Shown: positions 1 through 8,842 of the stretch, piece after piece
Layout of the letters: each line of letters opens with the position of its first letter
Numbering within the stretch: the first letter of the stretch is position 1
NCBI GenBank assembly: GCA_963552605.1
Contig: CAUVKI010000006.1
Coordinates: 8,993-72,992, forward strand
Length of the DNA: 64,000 nt
Direction of reading: 5' to 3'
DNA from: CAUVKI01 sp963552605
GTDB taxonomy: Bacteria; Bacillota; Clostridia; Tissierellales; Peptoniphilaceae
Notes under the pieces: model-generated
The model's input: only the letters and a program-made list of their open reading frames with translations
Database searches by the model: none
What the model was told of the DNA's origin: nothing
Made by a program: the position numbers and the translations under genes

Positions 1-761
1 GTTCGGAAAAAGTCTTAAACAATGCTCTGGAACTTTTAAAATCCGAACCCATTGTGCCGGGAGAGTATGACTTCATTTGCAGTCCCGAAGTTACGGGGCT
101 TATTGCTCACGAAGCCTTCGGACACGGGGTGGAGATGGATATGTTTGTGAAACATAGAGCCAAAGGTGCGGAATATTTGGGAAAAGAAGTGGCATCAAAA
201 ATTACTCAAATGAAAGACGGAGCAAACAGTATTGAGAATGTTTCCTCTTATTTTTTTGATGACGAGGGTACTCTCGGAGGAGATACCAAAGTCATAAAGG
301 ACGGAATTTTGCAAACCGGAATGTGTGATAATCTCTCTGCTTTAAGGCTTGGAATTAAACCCACCGGAAACGGCAAGCGTCAGTCCTACGAAAGAAAAGC
401 CTATACCCGAATGACCAATACTTTCTTTGAAGACGGAACGGATCGTTTGGAGGATATGATTTCTTCAATCGAAAACGGTTATCTTCTTGAGGGTATGAGG
501 AGCGGAATGGAAGATCCCAAAAATTGGGGAATACAGTGTCAAATTGCAAGAGGAAAAGAAATTAAGGACGGAAAGCTTACGGGAAAAGTTGTCGCTCCCA
601 TTGTGCTTACGGGCTATGTGCCGGATTTATTAAAGTCGATTTCTATGATATCAAAAGGTGTGGAGATGGACGGTGCAGGCTTTTGCGGAAAAGGTTATAA
701 GGAATTTGTCAAAACCTCAAACGGAGGTTCTTATATAAAGGCAAGAGGGAGGTTGGGCTAA
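1..761 (+). CDS. tldD: TldD metalloprotease subunit, 5' end cut off by window
   Basis: The reading frame is open from base 3 to the stop at 759-761, so the start lies outside the window and only the C-terminal half (about 252 codons) is present. The zinc-protease motif HEAFGH (HExxxH) sits in IAHEAFGHGVE near base 108, as in TldD of the TldD/TldE (PmbA) family. This family forms a heterodimeric protease with TldD as the catalytic subunit, degrading unfolded peptides or maturing peptide products in the cytoplasm. The stop overlaps the ATG of the next gene by one base (TAATG), so the two subunits are translationally coupled. The GTG at 54 is an internal codon, not the start. Confidence 0.93.
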   Translation, partial: SEKVLNNALELLKSEPIVPGEYDFICSPEVTGLIAHEAFGHGVEMDMFVKHRAKGAEYLGKEVASKITQMKDGANSIENVSSYFFDDEGTLGGDTKVIKDGILQTGMCDNLSALRLGIKPTGNGKRQSYERKAYTRMTNTFFEDGTDRLEDMISSIENGYLLEGMRSGMEDPKNWGIQCQIARGKEIKDGKLTGKVVAPIVLTGYVPDLLKSISMISKGVEMDGAGFCGKGYKEFVKTSNGGSYIKARGRLG

Positions 762-2023
762 TGCGTGAACTCTTGATTAGGGCTTTAAAAGCCGCAGAAA
801 TTTCAGGTTGGCTTATAGAGGAGATGGAAACCAATTCAAAGGAGCTTTTCTCATCGGGAGGAAATATTGACCTTATTCGGGGAAAAGATGTGGTTAAATA
901 CAGGGTGATTGTCTATACGGATCACGACGGGTTTAGAGGCGATGCGAAATTTTCCGTCTATTCGTCCACTTCCGAGGAAGAACTTAACCTTGAGATTTCC
1001 CGTGCAGTAAGGGCGGCAAAGAGCGTAAATAATAAACCTTATCCATTGGCAAGCGGCGAAAAATTTGAGCAAAAGGGAGAAAAACGGGATCTTTTGAAAA
1101 TTATGGGAGATATTTCTACGACCGTTATAAATAAAACTCATAAAGATGCAAAGGTCAATTCCTTTGAAGTGTTTGTCGAAGAAGGAACCAAAAGGATTTT
1201 AAATTCAAACGGTGTAGATGTGAGCTTCCCCATATTTAGGGAAACGATAGAGCTTATCACCGAGGCGGAGGGGAAAAATGAACCCGTTGAGGTTTACTGT
1301 CTTTTGAATTTTAAGGATACCGACGGTCATATTCTTAGGAGAACGCTTGAGGAAAAACTTGAAGAAGCGGCATTAAGAGCCGAAGCCAAACCTACGCTTT
1401 CTTTGGATAATATAAATGTGTACCTTAGCGGAGAGAATGTTAAGGATTTCTTCGAATATTTCTTAAGTCAAACCTCCGTTCCTATGGCATATAGAAATAT
1501 GTCAAGCTATAAGGAGGGTGATGAGATAAAATCTAAGGATTCGATTTCCATAGAATTAAAACCTCTTATGGAAAATTCCGCAAGCTCTATGCCCTATGAC
1601 TCGGACGGAGTGAAGTTATCCGACACAGTAATTATTAAGGACGGAAAATTTGTAAAACTCCACGGTTCTTTGAGATTTAGCCACTATATGCACACCGCTC
1701 CTACAGGCACTATAAAAAATTTTGAAGTCAAAGGCGGCACTCTTTCCGAAGAAGAGAGAAAAACTGCTCCCTATTTGGAAATTTTGGCTTTTTCCGATTT
1801 TCTTATGGATCCTTTGACCGGAGAATTTGGTGGAGAAATAAGGCTTGCAAAATATTTTGACGGAAAAGAGATAAGACCTGTAACCGGAGGATCTTTCACC
1901 ACAGTTATGAGCGATGCTCTTCCCTCTCTGAGGCTTTCAAAGGAATTGCAGGAGCGGGACGGATTTATAGGTCCGAAAGTTATAGGTTTTTCAGATATGA
2001 CTGTTTTGGGAATAAATAAGTGA
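761..2023 (+). CDS. pmbA: TldE/PmbA, partner subunit of the TldD protease
   Basis: The 420-residue protein has the normal length and overall pattern of the PmbA/TldE branch of the U62 family. The segment DGFRGDAKFSVYSS near residue 52 and the C-terminal stretch from about residue 375 (TGGSFTTVMSDALPSLRLSK) are typical. It has no HExxxH motif, as expected for the non-catalytic partner. The ATG at 761 overlaps the tldD stop and there is no terminator between the genes, so they form one operon that ends at the hairpin at 2029. No truncation is visible. Confidence 0.92.
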   Translation: MRELLIRALKAAEISGWLIEEMETNSKELFSSGGNIDLIRGKDVVKYRVIVYTDHDGFRGDAKFSVYSSTSEEELNLEISRAVRAAKSVNNKPYPLASGEKFEQKGEKRDLLKIMGDISTTVINKTHKDAKVNSFEVFVEEGTKRILNSNGVDVSFPIFRETIELITEAEGKNEPVEVYCLLNFKDTDGHILRRTLEEKLEEAALRAEAKPTLSLDNINVYLSGENVKDFFEYFLSQTSVPMAYRNMSSYKEGDEIKSKDSISIELKPLMENSASSMPYDSDGVKLSDTVIIKDGKFVKLHGSLRFSHYMHTAPTGTIKNFEVKGGTLSEEERKTAPYLEILAFSDFLMDPLTGEFGGEIRLAKYFDGKEIRPVTGGSFTTVMSDALPSLRLSKELQERDGFIGPKVIGFSDMTVLGINK

Positions 2024-2028
2024 TTATT

Positions 2029-2057
2029 AAGCCCGTATCTATTACGGGTTTTTTTTA
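2029..2057 (+). terminator. Rho-independent terminator of tldD-pmbA
   Basis: CCCGTA-TCTAT-TACGGG forms a six-base-pair stem followed directly by eight T residues, six bases after the pmbA stop. Confidence 0.85.
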
Positions 2058-2077
2058 TAAATTTTGGGGAGATAAAA

Positions 2078-3208
2078 ATGAATGTTATAGAATGGAGAAG
2101 ATATTTTCATAGGAAACCTGAGCTCAGCTTTAAGGAATTTGAAACGACACAACAAATTTCCCTTGCACTCTTAAAGATGAATATACCTCATTTTATTCCG
2201 AAAGAGCCGCCTTGTGTTGGAGTAATCGGTTGGATTGACGGGAGAGACATGGGAAAGACGGTCGCACTCAGAGCGGATATTGACGCACTGCCCATCAGAG
2301 AAAAAACAAAACTTCCCTTTGCCTCGGAAAATGAAAATATGCACGCCTGCGGGCACGATGCACATATAGCTATGCTCCTTTGTGCGGCAAGTGAGCTTGA
2401 AAAAATGAAAACCTCTTTCAGAGGGAGAATATATTTAATCTTTCAACCTGCGGAGGAAATAGGATTGGGATCAAGATATTTGATGCGGCAAGGGGAATGG
2501 TTCAATCAAACCGACTCCGTATTCGGAATGCACATCTGGACTCCTCTTGCGAAAGGTAAAATTTCCGTTGAAGAGGGAGCAAGAATGGCAGGGGCGGATC
2601 GTTTCTCAATAAAAGTTACGGGAAGATCGGGTCATTCGGGAGAGCCGAATCAGACAATAGATCCGATAGTTTGTGCCTCGGCAATGGTTTCAAATCTCCA
2701 GACCGTCGTTTCAAGAAACACTTCTCCTTCAGATCCCCTTGCACTTTCCGTCTGCAGCATTCACTCGGGGACTTCATTTAATGTTATACCCGAAACCGCC
2801 ACGCTTGAAGGCACAACGAGGTATTATTCAAATGACATAAAAAACGGAATTGAAAATCATATAAAGCGTATCGCTGAGGGAACTGCCATCACATATGGCG
2901 CAAAGGCTGAAGTAGATTTCGAACATATCCTTGACCCGCTTATAAATTCTCCAAATGCTTCGGAAACAGCCTTGAAAGCTGCGAAAAAAATTTTTCCGAA
3001 AGACTTTATAGTCAAGATGAAACCGACGGCAGTAAGCGAAGATTTTTCCTTTTACGCTGAAAAAAAACCTTCCTGCTTTGCCTTTTTGGGTACGGGTTCA
3101 AAGGAATGTAAATTTCCACACCACAGTGAAAATTTTCTGATCGACGAAAGCGTGCTTCAGCTCGGAGTCAGAATGCACATAGAATACGCTCTTGCCTTTT
3201 TACTCTAA
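2078..3208 (+). CDS. M20-family metallo-amidohydrolase (N-acyl amino acid / hippurate hydrolase type)
   Basis: This 376-residue protein is a peptidase-M20 amidohydrolase that removes an acyl group from N-acylated amino acids or related amides. It shows the metal-site motifs HACGHDAH (about residue 90), FQPAEEIGLGS (about 126) and GMHIWTP (about 150), and the dimerisation-domain segment GRSGHSGEPNQTIDPI near 190. The metal ligand VSEDFS lies near 323. Length is normal for the AmhX/HipO/YxeP group, but substrate specificity cannot be read from the sequence. A GGGGAG ribosome site precedes the ATG, and the dCMP deaminase gene starts 18 bases after the stop. Confidence 0.88.
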   Translation: MNVIEWRRYFHRKPELSFKEFETTQQISLALLKMNIPHFIPKEPPCVGVIGWIDGRDMGKTVALRADIDALPIREKTKLPFASENENMHACGHDAHIAMLLCAASELEKMKTSFRGRIYLIFQPAEEIGLGSRYLMRQGEWFNQTDSVFGMHIWTPLAKGKISVEEGARMAGADRFSIKVTGRSGHSGEPNQTIDPIVCASAMVSNLQTVVSRNTSPSDPLALSVCSIHSGTSFNVIPETATLEGTTRYYSNDIKNGIENHIKRIAEGTAITYGAKAEVDFEHILDPLINSPNASETALKAAKKIFPKDFIVKMKPTAVSEDFSFYAEKKPSCFAFLGTGSKECKFPHHSENFLIDESVLQLGVRMHIEYALAFLL

Positions 3209-3226
3209 ATTTGAAAGGAAAACCTT

Positions 3227-3655
3227 ATGAGAAAATCTTGGGATGAATATTTTATTGAGATTGCTCAGACAGTCGCCGAAAGATCCACATGCGATCGTGC
3301 CTTTGTCGGGTGTGTGTTGGTTAATGATGACCACAGAATTATTTCAACGGGGTATAACGGTTCGGTTGTGGGAAACCCTCACTGCGACGATGCGGGGCAT
3401 AAGATGAGAGACGGACATTGCATAAGAACCGTTCATGCGGAGATGAACGCACTTTTATATTGTGCGAGGGAGGGAATTTCAGTGAAAAATTCCACCTGTT
3501 ATATAACACACTTTCCGTGTCTTAACTGCACAAAATCGCTTATACAAGCCGGCATAAAAAAAATCATCTATAAAGAGGGTTACAGGATTGATGACTTTGC
3601 TCTGGAGCTTCTTAAGACAAACAATGTTGCAACTGAAAAATTCGGTTCCAGTTAA
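3227..3655 (+). CDS. comEB: dCMP deaminase (ComEB-like)
   Basis: The 142-residue cytidine/deoxycytidylate deaminase has the zinc-site motif HAEMNALL (H/E pair, about residue 70) and PCLNC (PCxxC, about residue 100). It converts dCMP to dUMP for dTMP synthesis. Similar proteins appear as ComEB in Firmicutes competence loci, but no competence genes are nearby. The last 13 codons and the stop lie inside a 309-bp sequence that is repeated 2.1 kb downstream, so a second copy of the C-terminal coding end exists there without the rest of the gene. Confidence 0.9.
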   Translation: MRKSWDEYFIEIAQTVAERSTCDRAFVGCVLVNDDHRIISTGYNGSVVGNPHCDDAGHKMRDGHCIRTVHAEMNALLYCAREGISVKNSTCYITHFPCLNCTKSLIQAGIKKIIYKEGYRIDDFALELLKTNNVATEKFGSS

Positions 3656-3922
3656 AGAATAACGGGCTCACCTCCTTTCTAAAATAATAATCTTATAGTG
3701 TGAAAGTCGAATGAAAGAAAAAACCTCTTACCGTAGCGGCGGTTAATCACCGAAGCTCTGTAAGAGGTTTTTTATAATTCCAACAGTATGTCAAACAGCT
3801 CATAAATATTGGAATGATTATAATTCAAACTGTTATCCGTTATAGTTGTTTTCTTTGGTCTTAAGAGAATAGAAATATCTACTCCTTCTTTACGGACGGA
3901 ATATTGATGTGAAAAATAATGT
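3614..3922. repeat. 309-bp direct repeat, copy 1 (left flank of the RloA/RloB pair)
   Basis: Reading the two copies base by base, positions 3614-3922 match 5723-6031 with no mismatch that I could find (constant offset 2109). The match breaks at both edges: T versus A before, G versus T after. The repeat spans the last codons of the dCMP deaminase gene, the intergenic terminator and the last 50 codons of rloB (minus strand). Confidence 0.93.
3721..3773. terminator. Terminator between dCMP deaminase and rloB, first copy
   Basis: AAACCTCTTAC pairs with GTAAGAGGTTT across a loop that itself contains CGGT-TAATC-ACCG, with A-rich and T-rich flanks on the two sides, so it can terminate transcripts arriving from either direction. 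An identical copy lies at 5830-5882 within the second repeat. Confidence 0.8.
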
Positions 3923-4422
3923 GGTTGGTTTTGCTTCAGCTTCTGTATCGCATTTTTGTAGCTTCTTCGATTTTTATTAAGAAAATCAAAGATTTTATTG
4001 TCAGCTTTAAATTCTTCAAGAGATTTATATCCAAAATGCTTCGTGATGTAGTGGTGTGTATCATTGTTTTTATAATTTGGGCAATGACAACACACAAAAA
4101 ATTCAAAGTCCTTATTGTTTCCAATTAGAAAATAGGGCGCAATGGAATGTTTATTTTTTGCATCACAATACTTTATCAGTTCCTCTAATGCCTTCTTTTC
4201 GATGAGAGCTTTATCCAAGTCGATGATGATGAATATTGCTAAAAACCCAGTCTCATCTTCTTTTTTTAGCTGCTTCAAAAAATTAGAATAACCTCCGCCA
4301 TTCATATTTACGGTTTTAATATATAACTTCAATTCCGGCTGTTCTTTAAACCCTTTAAAATAATTTTCCTCCGTTTTTCCTTCAACCAAAATTTTGATTC
4401 TTTTTGTGATTCGCCTACTCAT
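3772..4422 (-). CDS. rloB: RloB/AbiLii-like TOPRIM-type effector of a two-gene defence system
   Basis: The 216-residue product begins its conserved region with RIKILVEGKTEENYFKGF near residue 9, the hallmark of RloB and TOPRIM-type proteins (catalytic Glu). IIIDLDKA follows near residue 68 (DxD element), then IGNNKDFEFFVCCHC near 103, which corresponds to the NPCFEFWLL-like block of the family. In AbiL and the related PARIS system, a TOPRIM/RloB-like protein is the toxic nuclease partner of an AAA ATPase. I prefer the ATG at 4422 (GGCGGTG upstream) over 4431. It overlaps the end of rloA, so the pair is coupled. Its last 50 codons lie in the 309-bp repeat. Confidence 0.8.
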   Translation of the reverse strand: MSRRITKRIKILVEGKTEENYFKGFKEQPELKLYIKTVNMNGGGYSNFLKQLKKEDETGFLAIFIIIDLDKALIEKKALEELIKYCDAKNKHSIAPYFLIGNNKDFEFFVCCHCPNYKNNDTHHYITKHFGYKSLEEFKADNKIFDFLNKNRRSYKNAIQKLKQNQPHYFSHQYSVRKEGVDISILLRPKKTTITDNSLNYNHSNIYELFDILLEL

Positions 4423-5605
4423 TTGGCACACCGCCCAAGAGTCCCTTTAAATAAAGTTCATATACATTCTCCTTTTCATATCTGTAATCCTTAAACTCCG
4501 CTAAAGAATAGAGCTCCGATTCCAAAGTTTCCGGATTTTTATTTACAAAATAGAGTTGTTCTTTGGTAAAATCCCTTGTGTTTAAGTGAAAAATATTATG
4601 TGTGGAAAAAATAAATTGCCCGCAGTGTTCACTTCCTTTAATGAATTGTAAAACTTTTGAAGCTAAAATGGGGTTCAATACCCTATCCAATTCATCAGCA
4701 AAAAGAGTCACATTTTCATATATGACTTTCCAAATTTGAATAGACCATGCAAAAAATTCACGGATTCCTGATGATTCATACTTGATTGGAATATCAAATT
4801 CTTTCTCTTCTCGTCTTCTGGTGAGGATAGATTCTCGAAAAGGGTCTTCCAGGTCAATTTTCAATCTGATTATGGTAGGATCCGCTAGTCTAAAAATCTC
4901 CAAAAAATTATCATTTTGAATAATTCTGAGATCTTCTTCACTTTTTTCCATTTGTCTATATATGTTCAGAGTCGCATTAGAAGGGAGAATAATAACCAGT
5001 TGACGTTCGATCCAATTTAAAAAAGTGTTAACTTCTTTAATACCAAAAATCGACAAAGCATTCAATAGCAATCTCCCTGGATTTGTCTCAAGCATTTTTT
5101 GAAAATCTTTTTTGAAATTATAGTAAGATTTCACTTGATAAGAAAATCCAATACCATAATTATACTCTTCTGTCTTTGTTCGACGATTCGAGAAAATGGA
5201 AATATCCTCTTGTTCTTTTTGTGTATAACCTCGATATTTTAATTCTTCAGAAACAATTGAATACTGATCGATAGTGAGTTCATAGGTATATATTTTTTTG
5301 TCGATTAACACCACTAATTTAAAAGACTGCGGCTGCTCAAAATTATAATTGCTGCAAAGATTTTTTATCGACCGTACATTTTCATATGAAGTCATAAGAT
5401 ATTTAAGGAAATCAAGACTTGTCATAAAATATGTTTTTCCGCTTCCATTTTCTCCGACAATTAAGGCGAATTTTGAGACTTTCATTTTAGAGTGTGCTTT
5501 ATATACATTATCTGAGAACCGGCGATATACTTTACCGGGTTTCATACTGAGGGTTGTCTTATCTCTAAATACCGTAAAATTACTTACTTCATATTCTAAT
5601 AACAT
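4415..5605 (-). CDS. rloA: RloA/AbiLi-like AAA (AAA_15/AAA_21) ATPase, defence sensor
   Basis: The 396-residue ATPase starts MLLEYEVSNFTVFRDKTT, the opening strand pattern of OLD/RloA/SMC-like ATPases. Walker A is VGENGSGKT near residue 47, the signature-like ESSGIREFF lies near 287, Walker B FADELDRVLNP near 309 and the H-loop FSTHN near 343. In AbiL/PARIS systems this subunit holds the TOPRIM partner and releases it on phage infection. The ATG at 5605 is chosen because GGAGGAG lies eight bases upstream; longer forms starting at 5656 lack such a site. Its 3' end overlaps the rloB start. Function here is inferred from architecture only. Confidence 0.82.
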   Translation of the reverse strand: MLLEYEVSNFTVFRDKTTLSMKPGKVYRRFSDNVYKAHSKMKVSKFALIVGENGSGKTYFMTSLDFLKYLMTSYENVRSIKNLCSNYNFEQPQSFKLVVLIDKKIYTYELTIDQYSIVSEELKYRGYTQKEQEDISIFSNRRTKTEEYNYGIGFSYQVKSYYNFKKDFQKMLETNPGRLLLNALSIFGIKEVNTFLNWIERQLVIILPSNATLNIYRQMEKSEEDLRIIQNDNFLEIFRLADPTIIRLKIDLEDPFRESILTRRREEKEFDIPIKYESSGIREFFAWSIQIWKVIYENVTLFADELDRVLNPILASKVLQFIKGSEHCGQFIFSTHNIFHLNTRDFTKEQLYFVNKNPETLESELYSLAEFKDYRYEKENVYELYLKGLLGGVPNE

Positions 5606-5722
5606 AATATCATCTCCTCCCGACAATTGTACCATAATAAAATTCATTTGGAACATTTTTTTTGTTTTATATGGATTTGAAAATTTATTGAAAGATGTGG
5701 TATGTAAAGAAAAATAATCGTA

Positions 5723-6031
5723 AAGACAAACAATGTTGCAACTGAAAAATTCGGTTCCAGTTAAAGAATAACGGGCTCACCTCCTTTCTAAAATAATAAT
5801 CTTATAGTGTGAAAGTCGAATGAAAGAAAAAACCTCTTACCGTAGCGGCGGTTAATCACCGAAGCTCTGTAAGAGGTTTTTTATAATTCCAACAGTATGT
5901 CAAACAGCTCATAAATATTGGAATGATTATAATTCAAACTGTTATCCGTTATAGTTGTTTTCTTTGGTCTTAAGAGAATAGAAATATCTACTCCTTCTTT
6001 ACGGACGGAATATTGATGTGAAAAATAATGT
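5723..6031. repeat. 309-bp direct repeat, copy 2 (right flank of the RloA/RloB pair)
   Basis: This appears to be a perfect copy of 3614-3922. It carries an orphan dCMP deaminase C-terminus (TNNVATEKFGSS then stop), the terminator and the last 50 codons of an rloB gene, none of which belongs to an intact gene at this site. Recombination between the copies would remove a 2109-bp circle carrying rloA and most of rloB. Confidence 0.93.
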
Positions 6032-6075
6032 TGTATTTTATGCATTTCTTTCACTCTCAAGATAGTCCGGCATAT
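5881..6075 (-). pseudogene. 3' fragment of a second, divergent rloB
   Basis: The minus-strand frame of the RloB C-terminus in repeat copy 2 stays open past the repeat edge for about 14 more codons, back to a stop at 6076-6078. The upstream residues read LRVKEMHKIQ before HYFSHQ, where the intact rloB reads AIQKLKQNQP. The alignment of K and Q residues suggests a diverged relative rather than random sequence, though ten residues are too few for proof. No start codon with a ribosome site is evident. Bases 6076-6228 hold nothing I recognise. Confidence 0.5.
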
Positions 6076-6228
6076 TTATATTTGATATTCAATAAGTTTA
6101 TAGAATTATAGTATAGTCGATTAACTTAGAATTGCGAATCAAGTTTGTGTGCGATTCCCGCATTTTCTTTTTTTATTTATTCGGCTCACAAGATTAAAAC
6201 ACTATATCACTCAATGGGGAATCGCTGA

Positions 6229-6283
6229 AAAAGAAAAAACCTATGAAACACTGTTTTTTCAGTAAATCATAGGCTTTTTCTTA
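6229..6283 (-). terminator. Terminator of the chemoreceptor gene
   Basis: On the minus strand, CCTATGA and TCATAGG enclose a second inner stem ACTG-AAAAAA-CAGT and are followed by a run of T residues, about 30 bases after the chemoreceptor stop. A-rich flanking sequence could make it work in both directions. Confidence 0.8.
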
Positions 6284-6314
6284 AGGACTTTTGAGTAATC
6301 CTCTATTGGTTATT

Positions 6315-8420
6315 CTATAACTCGAATTTTGAAACCTCTTCCTGCAACGCTATTGCTACCTTTGAAAGATTTTCAGCTGTTTCACTCACATCTTCCAAGG
6401 CTTGCACTTGAGATAATACAGTTGCAGAGGCTTGCTGCGTGGACGCCGCATTCTGTTCGGCAATCGCCGAGAGATTTTCAATTATGGAAATGATTTGGGT
6501 ATTGTAATCTTCAATCTCTTTAGACTCTCCGCTCAGATGTTCCACCATTTTTTTGCTCTCATCTAACGCGGAAGCGATATTATTAAAATTATCCTTGGTG
6601 TCATCAAGTTTTTCTGACTGAAGCTCAACGCTCTTCTTTACATTGGCCATTGTCTCGACAGCGCTTTGGGTCTTAACTTTAAGTCCGTCAATAACCTTTC
6701 CTATCTCGGAGGTGAAACCTGCCGACTCCTCTGCAAGTTTTCGGATCTCTTCCGCAACCACCGCAAAACCTCTTCCGGCATCTCCCGCTCTTGCCGCTTC
6801 AATTGCAGCATTAAGTGCCAAGAGATTTGTCTGATCGGAAATAGATTGAATCATTTGAGAAGCTTTTGAAATTTCTTCCGCGCCCTGATTTGTATCCATA
6901 ATCACATCAGTAACCAAAGCCGCCGATTTATTCGTGTCTTCCGCAACCTCCAAAAGCTCCGACAGATGATTTAAACCTTCGTTCTTCAACTCCTCAATGC
7001 TGTCTACCGCATTTACAAGTTTCTCTATATCTACAATCATTTTACCTATTGAAATATTGACCTGCTCAACGGACTCCGCCGCCTGCTGGGTATCCCCCGC
7101 CTGACTTGTTGCACCCTCGGCAATATTCTCCACCGCATAGGAAACATCTTTTGAGGAAGCAACGGTGCTTTGAGCGGTGGCGGTCAATTCCTCGGAAGTT
7201 GCGGTTAAATTCTCCGAAGTGCCATAAATTTTTGTCACAAGCTCCGATATGTTATCGGTCATAGCAACGCCCGCTCTGAAAGCCGAACCGATTTCATCTT
7301 TTCTTTCAATATATTTTTGAGCTTTTTTCTCGATATCTCCCATATTTAAATGATATGTTGAAATATAAGTTAGTGCCTCTTCCAAAAGTCCCACAGGTTC
7401 TTTTACTTGTTTTCTCATTATTACGGCGATTGTGATGCCTATGAATAAAAGTACAATCAAGTTTCCTATTATGGTTATGGCAAGCTCAAGTCTTGCCTCA
7501 CTCATAAAACTGTCATAAGTATTTGAGTAAAAAAGCACCCATTTTTTATCGAATCCGGAAATATTTAGAGGAAGAGCATAGACGGTGGAAAGTTTTCCCG
7601 TAACTTTGGATTTTCCTTTGGTTTCAATCCCGTCTTTACCTGTCTGAAGATCATCGACTATTGATTTGTAAGCAGGCTGAAATTCAAATTCATTCTTACC
7701 GATTAAACTGTCGTCCATTGAGTGAGCGACAATTGTACCGTCGGTTGAAGTGATAAACATATACTTGTCTTTTGAATTTCCGTCTTGGGCTTTTAAAATT
7801 TTTTGAAATGCGGACAGGTTAACCCTTAAAGCAACTATTCCGATAACACTCCCGCCGTGATCAATCGGATAATCAAGATAGACGTCCGCATTTCCTGAGT
7901 TATCAATTATTGTAACTCCAAGATAATTATCTCGGCTTGAAAGAGTCTTTTCATACCATTTCTCGGCAGGTCTTTCAATTTTATTTAAGGTGTCGGTTTC
8001 CTTTGTATATGATCTTCCGAAAAATCCCAAGGTTGAGTCTTTGCCGTCAAAGGTATTCGGCTCAAAATAAACCTGTCCTTCCGCCACGGAGCTTTGACCC
8101 TTTACCACTCCCTTGAGAATCGTCTCCACATATTCTCTGTCTCTCTTATCCTTGGGAATTTCATCAAGCATATGCTCCAAAGATTCCTTAAGAGTATCTC
8201 CCACTGCACTTGTTTTGCAAAAGAGCTGTTCCGCCGCTTTGGTGTTTTTCCCTCCAACCTCTGCAAACATAGTGCGGCTTTTATTAACGGTTTCGGAAAA
8301 ATTTCTCAACCCTTGGATAAGAGTAAGAATAAAAAGCAGCAACGCAACCGTTCCGACTAAGAACAGCGCAACCTTTGTCCCCAAACTTTCACTCAACTTC
8401 CTCTTTCTCTTCTTTTCCAA
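6315..8420 (-). CDS. Methyl-accepting chemotaxis protein with extracellular dCache domain
   Basis: The 701-residue receptor has a transmembrane helix at about residues 15-38, an extracytoplasmic double-Cache-like region to about 305 (GFFGRSYTKETD near 130; DVYLDYPIDHGGSVIGIVAL near 180), and a second helix at about 311-333. A linker follows, then a long coiled-coil signalling domain with the hairpin tip NLLALNAAIEAARAGDAGRG near 530. It would sense a small ligand outside the cell and signal through CheA/CheW. No che genes or flagellar genes are in the window, so its partners lie elsewhere. The C-terminus shows no CheR-docking pentapeptide. Confidence 0.9.
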   Translation of the reverse strand: MEKKRKRKLSESLGTKVALFLVGTVALLLFILTLIQGLRNFSETVNKSRTMFAEVGGKNTKAAEQLFCKTSAVGDTLKESLEHMLDEIPKDKRDREYVETILKGVVKGQSSVAEGQVYFEPNTFDGKDSTLGFFGRSYTKETDTLNKIERPAEKWYEKTLSSRDNYLGVTIIDNSGNADVYLDYPIDHGGSVIGIVALRVNLSAFQKILKAQDGNSKDKYMFITSTDGTIVAHSMDDSLIGKNEFEFQPAYKSIVDDLQTGKDGIETKGKSKVTGKLSTVYALPLNISGFDKKWVLFYSNTYDSFMSEARLELAITIIGNLIVLLFIGITIAVIMRKQVKEPVGLLEEALTYISTYHLNMGDIEKKAQKYIERKDEIGSAFRAGVAMTDNISELVTKIYGTSENLTATSEELTATAQSTVASSKDVSYAVENIAEGATSQAGDTQQAAESVEQVNISIGKMIVDIEKLVNAVDSIEELKNEGLNHLSELLEVAEDTNKSAALVTDVIMDTNQGAEEISKASQMIQSISDQTNLLALNAAIEAARAGDAGRGFAVVAEEIRKLAEESAGFTSEIGKVIDGLKVKTQSAVETMANVKKSVELQSEKLDDTKDNFNNIASALDESKKMVEHLSGESKEIEDYNTQIISIIENLSAIAEQNAASTQQASATVLSQVQALEDVSETAENLSKVAIALQEEVSKFEL

Positions 8421-8842
8421 TTTTACTTCCTCCCTTTTTGAATGCGTTACTGGTTGTTTGTGTAACCACCGATTTTCGTAGCATTTATTATAACATTAAA
8501 AAAAGTATTTTGGTAGCATAAATTTAAAAGCAAGAACTATTTTATCGGGGTGATATGAAAATGTTATGCGTTTTTTTTTTTTCAAAGTTTGAAAAAATTC
8601 ATTTTCAATCGGGTGTACATTCCCATTTCATAAATGCAGATAATTTTTTCTCCGTCCGTATCTTTGATTTTGTCAGGGCATTATGATCCTTTCGGGTTTG
8701 CCCGCTTACATGAAAAAATTTTTGATTTCACTCAATTTTCTTATGTCCAAATTATCGGGCATTTTTTTACTTAATCCTTCGGAAATTATAAAGCTATTGA
8801 AAACCGTTCTTTAGGATTTACGCAAGTAATTGAGTCTGACAA
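8421..8842. other. Intergenic region between divergent chemoreceptor and aro operon
   Basis: No gene is apparent. On the minus strand a TATAAT hexamer about 70 bases upstream of the chemoreceptor start lies between two near-identical blocks reading ATGCTACCAAAAT and ATGCTACGAAAAT, which could be a regulator site. The remainder is AT-rich with runs of T and no stable hairpin that I could identify. Confidence 0.4.

Noticed and set aside
8421..8520. A cyclic-di-GMP or other riboswitch in the leader of the chemoreceptor gene.
   Set aside because: The leader has a GGTT/AACC-type pairing but none of the conserved aptamer bases of known classes.
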